A stretch of DNA of 64,000 bases from contig OU862908.1 in assembly GCA_917880885.1 (NCBI GenBank), forward strand, positions 55,139,819 through 55,203,818, written 5' to 3'. A program made the position numbers and the translations under genes. This document shows, one piece after another, positions 52,972 to 63,935 of the stretch; position 1 is the first letter of the stretch; each line of letters begins with the position of its first letter. This DNA is from Limnephilus marmoratus. Its lineage: Eukaryota > Arthropoda > Insecta > Trichoptera > Limnephilidae. The notes beneath the pieces were generated by a model. That model worked only from the letters and a program-made list of their open reading frames with translations. It had not been told where the DNA came from and made no database searches.

Positions 52972-53215
52972 ACTTTTTTACATTAGCTCCACGCAGGAGG
53001 CACTGAGAAAAATAATTTCCATCAGGGCCTGTGTCATATTTGGGGACGCTATGTGAAGGGTCCTAAGGAAAAGAAGGAGATGAGGTTTTGGGAATGTACT
53101 AGGTATGAGGGGCGGGTAGGATTCTAAGGTCCAGGAGTGACAGACGGGTCGAGAGAATTCGGCTGGAAAAGAACATAAAAGGGTCTCCCTTAATAGGTGG
53201 TTTTGATTACCATAA
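52972..53215 (-). mobile_element. SINE-A copy, 5' truncated
   Basis: Plus-strand reading tacattagctccacgcagga, atcagggcctgtgtcatatt, aaggagatgaggttttggga, ccaggagtgacagacgg, gagagaattcggctgg is the complement of the SINE-A 3' half. Confidence 0.7.
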
Positions 53216-53445
53216 ATATACTGTATTTATCATAGTTTGTGGAAGCCACCCTATTAAAAAGTGAAACAATTTTTTTAATTTATTTTAACTTCTTTCGAAA
53301 AGTGATTAAATGTTCACAATTCAACCAGCAACCTGTTTTTTCCTAGTAACGGATACGCCATTGTATGGTTTCTTAAACCGATAATTCACTAAAATCTATA
53401 ATTTTAACAACAAATCTTCAATTGATTTATTTGGTGGAGTTAAGT

Positions 53446-53520
53446 CAGTGGCGTAGCGTGGGCACTTTTAAGGGGGGCGGCAAATTTTCACAAAAAATAT
53501 TAATATTATCTTTCCTAGAT
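53446..53520 (+). mobile_element. hAT-like terminus
   Basis: Sequence cagtggcgtagcgtgggcac followed by a G6 run and ggcaaattttc has the look of hAT-type ends. No partner end or target duplication was found. Confidence 0.35.
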
Positions 53521-53717
53521 ATTTAAACCATTTCAAATCATTATTTGAAAATGTTCTACGATACTTTCGTTTACGAATCCAACTCTTTTTTTTATTATTT
53601 ATTAAAAATATCAATAATTATATTTTTTTTAGCTGCAAATTTCACAATTCGTAGGAAAACCGTACGCATATTATGAGAGTAATACTAAACAAAGTTGATA
53701 ACTCGCAAACCCGCCTC

Positions 53718-54049
53718 CAATTTGGGAGGCGGGAATGGGTACCGCCGCCCCAGGAACCTTTATTGGATAACCAACACCTATGCCATAGGTCACCCCAAGT
53801 GGTTCGCTACGTTTGGTGATTTAGCAGGGGTGCTCGGGTTCATGGGGTGAGGTTTGTCTAGGTCTTGGAGGCGGATGACCAAGACACACTGAACCCCAGA
53901 TTCCTACCCACCCCTTAAACCCTTTTCCTTCCCAGAACTCTCCTCTCCTTCCTTTCCTTAAAAAACCCTCCGTACAGCATCCCCAAAGATGCTGAGGGTA
54001 ATTATTTTCCTCAGGGCCTCCTGTGTGGAGCTCATGTAAAAAAAAAAAA
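53718..54049 (+). mobile_element. SINE-A copy, intermediate form
   Basis: Begins caatttgggaggcgggaatg; contains caacacctatgccataggtc, ggttcatggggtgaggtttg and cggatgaccaagacacactg; ends cctgtgtggagctcatgt and poly(A). The inner hairpin has a small deletion (gatgctgagggtaat). The gcctcc just before the start pairs with gggaggc. Confidence 0.8.
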
Positions 54050-54066
54050 AACAGATTTACTCTTAA

Positions 54067-54169
54067 GTTTTAAGATTTTCACGGCCAAAAGCATTTTCGT
54101 TATTTGTTTTTGGGGTGTTATTGGGGTACGCAACACGGCATAACACCCCAAAAACAAATAACGAAAAAA
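54067..54169. mobile_element. Penelope terminus folded into a palindrome
   Basis: The arms ttttcgttatttgtttttgg + ggtgttat (54094) and the exact complement ending at 54166 enclose a 20-base centre (tggggtacgcaacacggc). The arm matches the end of the PLE at 30453-30525. The 14-base word agatttactcttaa lies on both sides (54053 and 54170), as a target duplication would. Confidence 0.65.
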
Positions 54170-54184
54170 GATTTACTCTTAATT

Positions 54185-56720
54185 AAATCCAGAATTGTGT
54201 TCAGAATGCATTAACGAATGAATTTCAGTTGTGTATTCATCTGCTGATGCATTTCGAAAGAGACCATTATTTTATTTGAAGTGCAGTTATAAAATTTTAG
54301 TTACAGACTATATGTATGTGCTGCTAGAATCAAAGAGAAACCATTTTCAAATTCTGAGTTTAGTTTTAATTCGCCAAATACAGATTTAATTTAACCTGTC
54401 TAATCACAGGAGACGCAAATTATCCCACACACTTAATTTTAAAATAAAATTGTTAAATTATATCCCACACATTTAATTTTAAAATAAATTTGTGATTGAT
54501 AAAAACTTAAGATACGGTTTTATTACATTTTTTTAAGAAAAGGAATCTGTATTTAAAATTTTAAGTTTATTCTATTTTAGGTACTTTAATTCGAATATTC
54601 GGATATTCGGGGTGTATTTTTTAGCCAATTCACATGTCCAATATCGAAATTTTAATATTTAGAAACAATAATGTTCTGATAAGCACGTCGGAAAAATTAC
54701 TTTATCTAGATTTTAGAACAATTTTGTTTTTTGCAAAAGGATAAAAAAAAACATTAAAAATGAACATTTAAAATGCATGGGAAGAACCGGAAATTCAGAC
54801 GGGCAAAAGTTTATGGATATTTTTTTCTTATTATTCGAAGTTAAATCCATTTGAGGATTCATCTGCTGACACAATTCAAAGGACAACATTATCTTATTCG
54901 AAGTTCTGTTATAAAATTCTAGTTGCAGACTCTGTATGTTTTTTTTTTTTTACATTAACTCCACACAACAAATAATTTCCCTCAGGGCCTATGTCATCTG
55001 GGATGCTGTGTGGAGGGTCTTTTTGAGAGATTCTCTAAAGATTGCAATCCGTCTGTCGTGATGGGAGAATCTATCAAACGGACCGCCTGTTTCTGCATAG
55101 AGTCGAGGGTATTTCGGAGCTCCAGACCAGAGATGGCTGCCAAATTCAACCGTGGGGCGTACTTGTGATTTGTACAAGGTTAGCAGTTGTGCACTATTAA
55201 AGTATCTGCGGGCCCTGTACAGTACGCCCAGTTTTTGGAAGGCTAACTTTACTTTGGCTTCGATGGAGCCCCCATACCTGAGCTGGTCACTTAGGGTTAC
55301 ACCAAGCATATCAATGGATAGCCTGTTCGGAAGATTGTTTCCGTTGAAAGAGACTAGATTTTCACTTCGATTCCTTTTAGACGTAATCAGACAAGATTGG
55401 GTCTTTGAAACATTAAATACAACGAGATTATTTTTACCCCAAGAGAAAACACTCTCGAGGTAACCGTCCATTCTTTGCTTCAAAGCCCTACGAGCTGTTG
55501 GAGTTTGTGAGCCCTTTGGGGGCTTGTCAAACAAAAAGCTATCATGAACTGTACTGTCATCCGCATAACAGTGAATTGGTGCACATGACAAAAGGTCGTT
55601 GATGTGCAACAAAAACAAAGTCGGAGACAGAACCGATCCCTGCGGGACGCCAGTATTTATCGAGTGTGAGGAAGAGGTGAAACCATCGACTACCATCTGA
55701 ATCGACCTCTCCCTCAAGAAGTCGGCAATCCGCCTACACAAGGATGCGGGAAGTCCGTAAGAATGCAGTTTGTTGACAAGTCCTCCGTGCCAAACCCGGT
55801 CAAAGGCCTTGGAGATGTGCTGCCAGAATCAAAGAAAAACCATTTTCATTTTCTGAATGTACTTTTAATTCACCGCATACAGACTTAATTCAAACCAATT
55901 TTGTGTTAAGAATATAAATTTCCAGTTGTGGATTTGTCTGTTGACACATTTCGAAGGAAATCATCCTCTTATTTGAAGTTCAGTTATATTATTCTATTTG
56001 CAGACTATGTGTGCCGCCAGAATCAATGAAAAACCATTTTTATGTTCTGAATGTAGTTTTAATTCGCCAGGTACAGATTTAATTTAAACCAATACAGAAT
56101 GTAAAATTCCGGTTGGATTCATCTGCTGACACATTTCGAAGGAAAACATTCTGTTATTCAATGTGTAGTTATAAAATTCTAGTTGCAGACTATTTATTTA
56201 ATGCCAGAATCAAAGAAAAACCATTTTCATGTTCTGAGTGTAGTTTTAATTCACCGCACACAAACTGGTTTTGTGTTCAGAATAGAACGATGAATTAAAT
56301 AATGAGTTGCAGATTCATTGAACATCGAGCGTATCTTTACATTTGTAGTTACATAATGCTGTAAAATTCTGAGAAATTGATTGTTGCGTGTGTTACTTTT
56401 ATTTGGGGACTCCGCCCCGCTCGCCCCACCCGCCCCGCCCCGATGTTCTGAGTGTAGTTTTAATTCACCACATTCAGTTTTAATTAAAACCAGTTTTATG
56501 TGCAGAATGTAAGTGCCGGCAGAATCAAAGAAAAATCCTTTTTATGATCTGAGTGTAGTTTTAATTCACCGCATACAGATTTTATTAAAACCAGTTTTGT
56601 GTTCAGTATGTAAATGCCGCTAGAATCAAAGAAAAACCATTTTATGTTCTGAGTGTAGTTTTGATACACCGCATATTTAGTTTAATTTAAACCAGATTTG
56701 TGTTATCAATATAACAAAGT
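54185..56720 (+). repeat. Decayed tandem array resembling C2H2 zinc-finger modules
   Basis: Units recur at 54185-54385, 54840-54938 and 55815-56720. The word gccagaatc lies at 55822, 56016 and 56203 (spacings 194 and 187), then variants at 56519 and 56619. In frame, units read AARI(K/N)EKPF(S/L)CSECSFN then SPHTDLI, preceded by SSADTFRRK...CSYKILVADYV. KPFxCxxC and CSYK with a Cys two residues before (tat for tgt in most units) look like alternating finger starts. The His pair of each finger is lost and stops occur in every unit. A LINE-K insertion (54939-55814) splits one unit. I infer a dead zinc-finger array or satellite made from one. It could also be a satellite whose finger-like reading is accidental. 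Confidence 0.55.
54939..55814 (-). pseudogene. LINE-K insertion, 5'-truncated, RT palm intact
   Basis: The minus-strand frame starts inside the RT (HISKAFDRVWHGGLVNKLHS) and continues TGVPQGSVLSPTLFLLHIND, catalytic IHCYADDSTVHDS, SWGKNNLVVFNVSKTQ, DMLGVTLSDQLRYGGSIEAK and YKSQVRPTVEFGSHLWSG. After that, comparison with 51615 shows a small deletion with frameshift, then a larger deletion of about 300 bases joining the middle to the last residues (KKTLHTASQMT, stop near 54989). The 3' UTR ends with a poly(A) seen as T's at 54939-54951. The flanks are two halves of one finger-array unit. Confidence 0.85.
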
Positions 56721-57059
56721 TGCCGATTCATCGTGTACCGAGTGAAGCTTTGCATTTGAGTTGCATTCCATACGTATGCGTGATGAAGTTGCGAAATTCG
56801 ATCACAAGCATACCGTTCTCGATTTCTGAGAGCAGTTATATATAATTTTGTGCTAGAATTTATAAGCATGATTTTATTGGAAGCGTAATCGGCAAATGGG
56901 ATTATAAAAATCGTCATAAAAAAGGGATATCTACCCCCCCCCCCCCCAGTCAGCGCTTAGAAAACCGGCGGAAGAAGTACCTGAAGTAACAGAAGTTAGG
57001 GGGGGGGGGAAATTTTCCTCCGACTGGGCCTACTGTCCAGGGCCCGGAGATACTTTAAT
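56721..57059. other. Degraded array edge, then C- and G-tracts
   Basis: 56721-56900 may contain more degraded array units (gttgccgattcatcg, gagtgaagctttgcattt). Then a C13 run (about 56935) and a G10-11 run (about 57001) lie 55 bases apart and could pair. Confidence 0.4.
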
Positions 57060-57310
57060 AATTAGTATACAACTGCAAAACCAACCCTGATAAGTTTGGC
57101 ACACGGTTGAATTTGGCAGCCACATCTGGTCTGGAGCCCCAAAATACCTGAAAAAACCCTTCCTCTCCTACAACATGGGTATCTTCAAGACCCCGGTTCA
57201 CTCCTTCCATTCCAAGAAGACCCTCCACACAGCATCCCCGCATATGCGTAATAGCGAAAATAATTTCCCTCGGGGCCTCCTGTGTGGACTCAATGTAAAA
57301 ATAAAATAAT
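57060..57310 (+). pseudogene. LINE-K fragment with internal deletion
   Basis: The words tttggcagccacatctggtc, tggagccccaaaatacctga jump directly to tctcctacaacatgggtatc and ttcaagaccccggttcactc, skipping about 300 bases present at 51615. The hairpin end ccctcggggcctcctgtgtg follows, with an A-rich tail. The deletion joint differs from that in the 54939 copy. Confidence 0.75.
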
Positions 57311-57792
57311 AATGTAATGTATGTAAATCTGACTAGATTTGAACGTGGTATAGTATGGAATGATTTCTCCGGTTCACGGCGGTAATGGTGACATCCCATA
57401 CGTGGGGGAAATACGAAACATAAAGAAACTTATTTCTTTCGGATCTATCACGTGAAGAAATAGAGACACGTACAAGAAGATTATGTACAGATTAGACCTA
57501 TTTGATATTGGCTTGGGTCGTGTTACGTGGTGCGGGGAGAGACTGTTAACACAATATGTTTATATGTTTACGGTCGAATGAAAAGAAAAAAAGTTTTTTA
57601 TTCATGTTGGGATTATTTATAACATGTATGACTTAAGTTTCAAGAAGTATAAAAAATTCATCTTGTTCTAGGAACGTTAAAAATAATTTCAGAAATTAGC
57701 TTGACAACCGAAAGAGCAATAGATCACATAGGAATCGCATGTTCTAAGTCTGACGAGGATAAATTGCTAAAATGTTTTACAATTATTATTGT
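57311..57792. other. Nothing recognised
   Basis: No supported feature. Confidence 0.4.
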
Positions 57793-58225
57793 ACAATTTG
57801 GGAGGCGGAAATGGGTACCGCTACCCCGAGAACCGTTTATTGAATAACTACACCTCTGCCGTAGGTCTCCCCAAGTGATTCGGTGTGTTTGGTGACTTAT
57901 AATATTTGGTGCCATAGGTCATCTAGGGTTCATGGGGGGGGAGGTTTATCTAGGTCTTGGTGACGGATTTTTCTGCACACATATTGCGTGGCGAACGGGA
58001 TCGAGAGAGACTGGTTGAGGAAGGCCGTTTGACCTCTCCAGCTGGACTCTCTCGACCCATCGCCTTGCACCGCAGTTGAAAGGATTGATTCATGCGTCAC
58101 TCCTGGATACGCTGGCCCCTAGATTCCTACCAACCCTTCATATATGCTTCCTTTCCCGAATTTCCTCTCCTTCCTTTTCTTAAAAAAACAAATCACCTGA
58201 GATGACATAGGCCCTGAGAAAATTG
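57793..58225 (+). mobile_element. SINE-A copy, long form, diverged
   Basis: Starts caatttgggaggcggaaatg and includes the middle segment (gatcgagagagactggttga, gacctctccagctggactct, ctcgacccatcgccttgcac) seen at 21515, then cctagattcctaccaaccct and ggccctgagaaaatt. The 3' hairpin is half deleted. Confidence 0.75.
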
Positions 58226-59402
58226 TAGGATTTGTGAAGCTAAAATATTCATAAAATATTAGCTTCAGGATCATTGCCTTTAAAACAAATACTAATTACA
58301 ATTTTCTTCATAATACGAGTATACTTATCATCCACCAAACATTTAAACAAAAGACACACACATTTTAAATATAGAATTATTATATTAATAAAATAAGTTT
58401 GTAATACAAAATGATTTACTTATTATCTGGTATGATTTTTACTTTTCAGTACCAAAATTTCAAAATAATTTTAATTATGTTGATTTTCGTCACGCAGGAA
58501 AACGCAAAAATATTTCAAAACTCACAGACAATCAAAATTAGTAGGTTTGCTTTTCATTATTTAACATTTTTCGCAAGGTACTAACGTCAAACGTTATAGC
58601 AGTGTCTGCAATGCTACCTACTCGTATATGTGTGTATTCGTCGACCCAGCACCGCTTGCCTGCCGTTAAAACTCGACCGTTATAGAAAAGTTGTGAACGT
58701 TCATATATACCCCGTTGGAATTTATTCAATGTGTGAAAATAATGTAAATTAGCGCTTTGTCTGTAGAAAAAAAAATGTTATCCAAATTTTACTATTAAGA
58801 TGTCACCAAAAAAGGTGGTCTTTGAAATATCCTTTGCTTTGCTCAGTAACCATAATAATAATTTATTCCCATACGTTTTCCTCCTCTACTTTCTCCAGTA
58901 CAATCTTCATCAAAATTGAGGATGTGCAGTCCCATACGCTTCGAGTAATGGAACTTTTTTGCGGTACCGAATAAAAAACTGTCCAACTGCGGTGAAACCA
59001 TTACGTGAGGTAAAGTGAAAGTTTAATGTTCAGTAAATCGCAATTTACATTTTGCAGGAGGGTGTGAGTTCCGAGGGTCCGACAATCAGACAATGGGTAC
59101 CCTTCCCATGCCTGTGGTTACCAATCTAACAAGGCCCTTTAAAGGGACGTCTGAATCACCCGTAAACAATGTGCACGAAAGCCATTGAGGTTTGAGTCTC
59201 ACTCCAATAATTATAACATGATTTTGTCCTAGACCCCCGGACGGTGTGGGGCACTTATACAACAATCAGGCTTGGTGAAACCAATTTGCCGAGTTTCAAT
59301 ACAAACTAATGAATCAATTCAATGATTATCATTTTACAGAAACGATTAATCAGATTTTTTTATGTATATTTTTCACTTACTTACCTATAAAAACAACTGA
59401 TG
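58226..59402. other. Nothing recognised
   Basis: A GC-richer stretch (59055-59250) with gacaatgggtacccttccca and ggccctttaaaggg is noticeable but unassigned. Confidence 0.35.
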
Positions 59403-59893
59403 ACCTACGAGGTCGAGGTGTAAGACTTTCGACTCGCCATCCGAACGTCGAGGGTTCGAACCGGGCATGCGCAAATAAATTTTATTTAATCAATTTTTGT
59501 TCACAGTTTTATCTACGGTTTTTTTTTATAAATGTATAATGTAGGTTTCTATACGGCAATCTGTTTTTAAAGAGATGTATGAGGATATTTTTTACATAGA
59601 TCTGTCGAACGTAGTACCTATATTAATAGTATATTTACCGTACGTTCCAGAGTAGAAGATACTCCCAGCACGCCCTTGTATAAGACCACCATTCAGAATT
59701 GAATTTTTGCTTGGCTTTATCAGTGTTCGGTGACCAGATCTGATAGCCAGGTACTTTCCCACCTTCCTCTTCACATCCCCATCCCCTCCCCACTACTTTC
59801 AGCCTCTCAAAATACCCCAATTGGGGACGCCATAGTTTCGCTGGCTCCAGGCGGGAGGAGTTGGGACTATTGTGCGGTATTCACAAAAAAAAC
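59403..59893 (+). mobile_element. SINE-B copy, full head and tail
   Basis: The best head in its family: A-box-like region ctacgaggtcgaggtgtaag and a clear B box gagggttcgaaccgg (59448-59462). Between head and body is an extra AT-rich segment (59510-59625). The body follows (cgtacgttccagagtagaag, gtataagaccaccattcaga, ggtgaccagatctgatagcc, aataccccaattggggacgc) and the tail gactattgtgcggtattcac + A-run. The two minus-strand open frames over it are incidental. Confidence 0.8.
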
Positions 59894-59944
59894 AAACAAA
59901 TAAAATATCATTTTAATTGGAACAACTTTTGACGGTTATACCCA

Positions 59945-60455
59945 TCAATGAAATACATGATTGAAGAAGAAGATAATACAAACAAATCTAAACGAAACAT
60001 GAAACAGAACAAGAAACTGAAAAGTAAAAAGGTGACGGTCGCAACTGGGACTCAACCCACGATCTCTTGTCTTAGCGGGACTCAGTACCTTAACCATTTT
60101 GGCTATCGGGACCTATATTTTTTTAATATGGGTTATTTTATAGGTATATGGATAAATGAATCTGATATATTTGTCCGAGACATTTTCTAGGTCTAGGTTA
60201 CAAATAAATTAGTTTTGTGATCATTCAAAAATATAACTGCCAAAATTATTGTTGATTCTGAATTTAAAATACGATCTACAAAAATGACAGAAAAAAAGTC
60301 CCAATGCCTGAGTACTATAATTAAGTCGGTAGAGCCCGGTAAGAGATCCTGGGTTCAATTACCAGTTGCGACCGTTACCTTTTTATTTTTCTACGTCTTT
60401 TTCTGATTCATGTTTCATTTAGATTTGTTAGTAATATCTTCTTCAAAATAGTATT
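59945..60455. mobile_element. Element T: head-to-head tRNA-like dimer, most complete
   Basis: Left arm (minus): tail gaagaagaagataatac, then aaacatgaaacagaacaaga, then a tRNA-like unit whose minus strand reads gatagccaaaatggttaagg and gtgggttgagtcccagttgc. Centre: about 60130-60240 with gtctaggttacaaataaatt. Right arm (plus): aattaagtcggtagagcccg, gatcctgggttcaattacca, gttgcgaccgttaccttttt, and the tail agtaatatcttcttc. Both arms could be read by Pol III outward from the centre. The 80-codon plus frame across the left arm is incidental. Confidence 0.7.
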
Positions 60456-61728
60456 GTTGCTTTGAAATCTTATATATTTGACCCAGTTATTATCATGAAC
60501 CAAGCTAAGATAAAAAAAAACTTGAATGAAATTATATTATGTAACCACTGGAGCGATAACGGTGCGATTTTTATTTTTTTCCTCGAATTGCTCGTGATAT
60601 TTTGGTGACCGTTTTGAATATTTTCCGCCCACCTTAAAAAAATTGAATCGACTCACCAAAAATAGCTGCAGGAGATACATCAAACAGATACATACATTAT
60701 TATTTGAAATCCACAATACCAATTAACTCGATTATTGGTTTATTTATAGAAAATATCGTATTTTCAAACACAGTCCATTCGGCAAAAAAAATAGAAAAAA
60801 CATAACCACAAAACTTTTGTTTTCCAAATAATCACTGAATTTTTAAGTTTAAAACACGTTGAAACAGTTGAATGAATTACTAATTTAATCATTATAACAC
60901 TGGTTTACAAATATGTTAGAAAAGCCACTAAAACACAATAAAGTACCGCATTTTACACCGACACATTCTGACAGTTTAATATTTTATAAAAATCTTACAG
61001 AGACGAATATTTCGAATTTAACTAGAGTACGCAGCCATCTGTTGTTACGAATATAATTAGTATCTTTCCCCTACTAAAAACGTCAAAATAAAACCGCGGG
61101 CGTATTTGAAAATATTACAAAAAAAAATTTATGCATCTAGGGAAAATTTGCTGAAATTCAGCAGCTAAGCAAACCCAGGTTTTGTAGGTGGTGCTGAAAT
61201 TCAGCAAAAAGCGCTCCGTTTGTCTAGCTGAGAACCGATTTAAAAGTAATAAACAACGCATCGCAATAATTTAAAACTTCACTGAATCGACACAATTAAT
61301 TATTATTGATTGAATATTTTATTAAAAGCATGAATAGTCTTCCTTCAGGCTGCTAATAAAGACTTGTTACTAAATACGTTTTCCTGAATCAATAAAATTG
61401 AAATGCTTTCATTCGACGACTTTGAAGGATTTGGTCGTTGGCTGATTAGAAAGTTCTTATCCTGTAAACTTCCAAATGTAAATTTGTTTGCTCAAATAAC
61501 AGTTCTGCGAAGAACAAAGGGGGATCCGTAGTTAAATCAAAGCCGGATTATCCATACTTTAATACTTGTTAATCCAGTAAAAAATAATCAGAAGACAAAA
61601 TATTTGAGTGAATTTAATATCCAATTCTCTCGGTTATACGATATATCTCGATCTTTCACGCTTTTTTAGACTTCCGCTGAAGAACATTGTCTCGTTAATT
61701 CCCATGCATATTGCTATGGCAATATGAC
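60456..61728. other. Nothing recognised; twin palindromic words
   Basis: The palindromic word tgctgaaattcagca occurs at about 61149 and 61182. No other feature. Confidence 0.4.
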
Positions 61729-62578
61729 TGTTGATCCGCCGACGGTTGATCCCGCGAAATGATAATTACTATGAAATTACAATTTTTTGCACATTATTCA
61801 CCTATTTCTTATGCGCTGGTGTACACAGTATTGACCGGTCAGTGGCTGAATGGGTATCGCGTTTTGGTCCTATCCGGGCGTTGCATGTTTTATTTCTCCA
61901 TCACGACACAAGCAACATTTTCCGCTTACTATTATTCATAATCCGGGAATGTTTATCTTTCTTTAAAAAAAAAAAATATAAAAAAATATAGAGAAGCATA
62001 TTTTTCCTTCATGCATTTGAATGAAAATGTATTTTATGCTTTTATCATTCGGCGGTACATCCTCTCTGAACATTCCTTCGAGGTCACTTAGTTATATTTT
62101 GTGCAATTAGGTATACCGTATTTTACTAAACCGATTGCACATTGTACGAGGCATGTTCAGAAAGTAAGTGTACAGAATTTTTATTTTTTTTTGAAAAAGT
62201 GTATTAGAAAAAAAATTACAGAATATTGTTGATACACTTGTTGACTATTTTTTCCAAATTATCGCCAACTCGTTCAATGCATGTGATGAGCCATGGCACA
62301 AGTTTCTTTATGACCTCTTCGAAGAATTCTCCCACCAGCTTCTTGCCCCGATGCACGACCACTCTTTGCACCTGCTCGTAGGTTGAAAATTTATTTTTTA
62401 CGTACTACAATGTTCCTGCCATGCTCGTTCTGGCCAAGAGACCCCTTTCTACCACTTAGTGTTGCCAACCCCCAAAAAACTAAAAACTACCGCCCGTTAT
62501 GGTCACAGTACACATACTTTCTAAACACGCTAAGTATATAAGTTCGCAGTGGGACAATTGTCGGCGGATCAACTGTCA
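61729..62578. repeat. 16-bp inverted repeat bracketing 850 bp
   Basis: ctgttgatccgccgac at 61729 is answered by gtcggcggatcaactg at about 62563. A direct echo (ggttgatcccgcg) follows the left one. The mariner at 62147-62534 is inside. These could be the ends of an undefined transposon or chance. Confidence 0.45.
62147..62534 (-). pseudogene. mariner deletion derivative, 388 bp
   Basis: Inverted ends cgaggcatgttcagaaagta and (complement) cttagcgtgtttagaaagta, with TA on each side. The minus strand keeps only a transposase C-terminus: VVVHRGKKLVGEFFEEVI, then KKLVPWLITCIERVGDNLEK. The ends differ from the other two mariners, so three mariner lineages are present. Confidence 0.8.
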
Positions 62579-62899
62579 TGGAACCCATTAAAATGTATTC
62601 TTCATTAAATCGTTCCAGGGGAAAAAAAAATCACTGCAACTGTCCGCAGGGAAAATTCGCAGGTTGGTGAACTCTGACATTACGAAACTGACTGCGTGAT
62701 GAGCTGTTAAGCTTTCAGCTACATAAATGGACAAGCCGCCACATCGTTTATTACATTATATTCCATGATTTGCTCAATGACTAGAAAAAAGTAAAATTTT
62801 TGTAATTCGTATTAATAGTACACAATTAAATCATATTTGCAGTGTAACAGCGAATCGTATAGTCTTATAATATTGTTTATCTATAATTATTATTGTGAA

Positions 62900-62903
<4 letters not shown>
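62579..62903. other. Nothing recognised
   Basis: No supported feature. Confidence 0.4.

Positions 62904-62972
<69 letters not shown>
62904..62972. repeat. (AT)n microsatellite
   Basis: About 34 perfect at units. Confidence 0.97.
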
Positions 62973-62973
<1 letters not shown>

Positions 62974-63659
62974 ATAGGCATACAAATCAACTTTTAACAA
63001 AAACAAAAAAAACAATAAACTATCATAAAGGCCGATTGTGAGCTAGTTGGCAATAAGTTCTCTTATTCGGACTTGTTTCTTAGGAAGAAGCCTTTAAAAT
63101 TTTCATTGTTAATATTTCATAATTAATCTTCAATATTTTGGCTCACAATATTGAACTTTTGTTCTGTGCCCCAATACGTTTGATGCTGATGGCTTGACAG
63201 TGTAAGTACAGTACATTATAGCTTTTTGTTTGACAAGCCTCCAAAAGGCACTCATATGCCAATAGCTCAGAGGTTTTGAAGCAGAAAATGGTTTCGCCGA
63301 TACAGTTTCCTCTTGGGACGTGAACAATGAATAAGTTTATTATTATGTAATTATATAATAGCGTGTCTAATTACGAACAAAAAAGATCAATATTAAAATT
63401 TGGTCTCTTCCAACAATAGAAGCGCTTGTAATTATTAAGATATCCATTAAAATGGTATTAATTTATTCCTTTTATTATCTTGATTAAATTTCACTACTAT
63501 TCGGTGAACTTTTGTGTTTCAGGAAAAAAAATCTGCTCGGAATCTGTTGAATACAAAGCTCTGAAATAGCTTCCTGGAAGTTGGGCATATTGAATAGAGG
63601 CCACAATTACTTATGTAGTACCTAGACTTACATAACTTTTCCATACAAATCACAAGTCC
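62973..63659. other. Nothing recognised
   Basis: A 65-codon minus frame at 63130-63327 has no recognised family. Confidence 0.35.
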
Positions 63660-63935
63660 TATTGATAAGTTTCGTAGCCACTTCTGGCCTGGAATCAATG
63701 GATTTCTGAAAAAACCTCTCGACTCTACTCAGATTTTATGACTAACTGATGACTGACTCGACTAACTAAGCAAAGAATGGGCTAAAATTAATCACTAAAA
63801 ACAGAAGATAAATGAGAATAATTATGACCAATAAATAAACTTTAGAACTATCTACGGTTTTTGTGGATCTTCCATCCAATAATATTATTTTCTTGAAGAC
63901 GGGCTTACTTCATCCTTTTCTTCCAACCGAAAATC
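63660..63935 (+). pseudogene. LINE-K remnant with insertion
   Basis: At 63668, cgtagccacttctggcctgg and tttctgaaaaaacctctcga follow LINE-K (tttggcagccacctctggtc, tttctgaaaaataccctcga). After about 150 unrelated bases, ccatccaataatattat and cttgaagacgggcttacttc match the next conserved LINE-K block. Strongly decayed. Confidence 0.5.

Noticed and set aside
59440..59470. Possible tRNA gene (gagggttcgaaccgg)
   Set aside because: The B box is good, but acceptor and anticodon stems do not form and the sequence continues into the SINE-B body; it is a SINE head.
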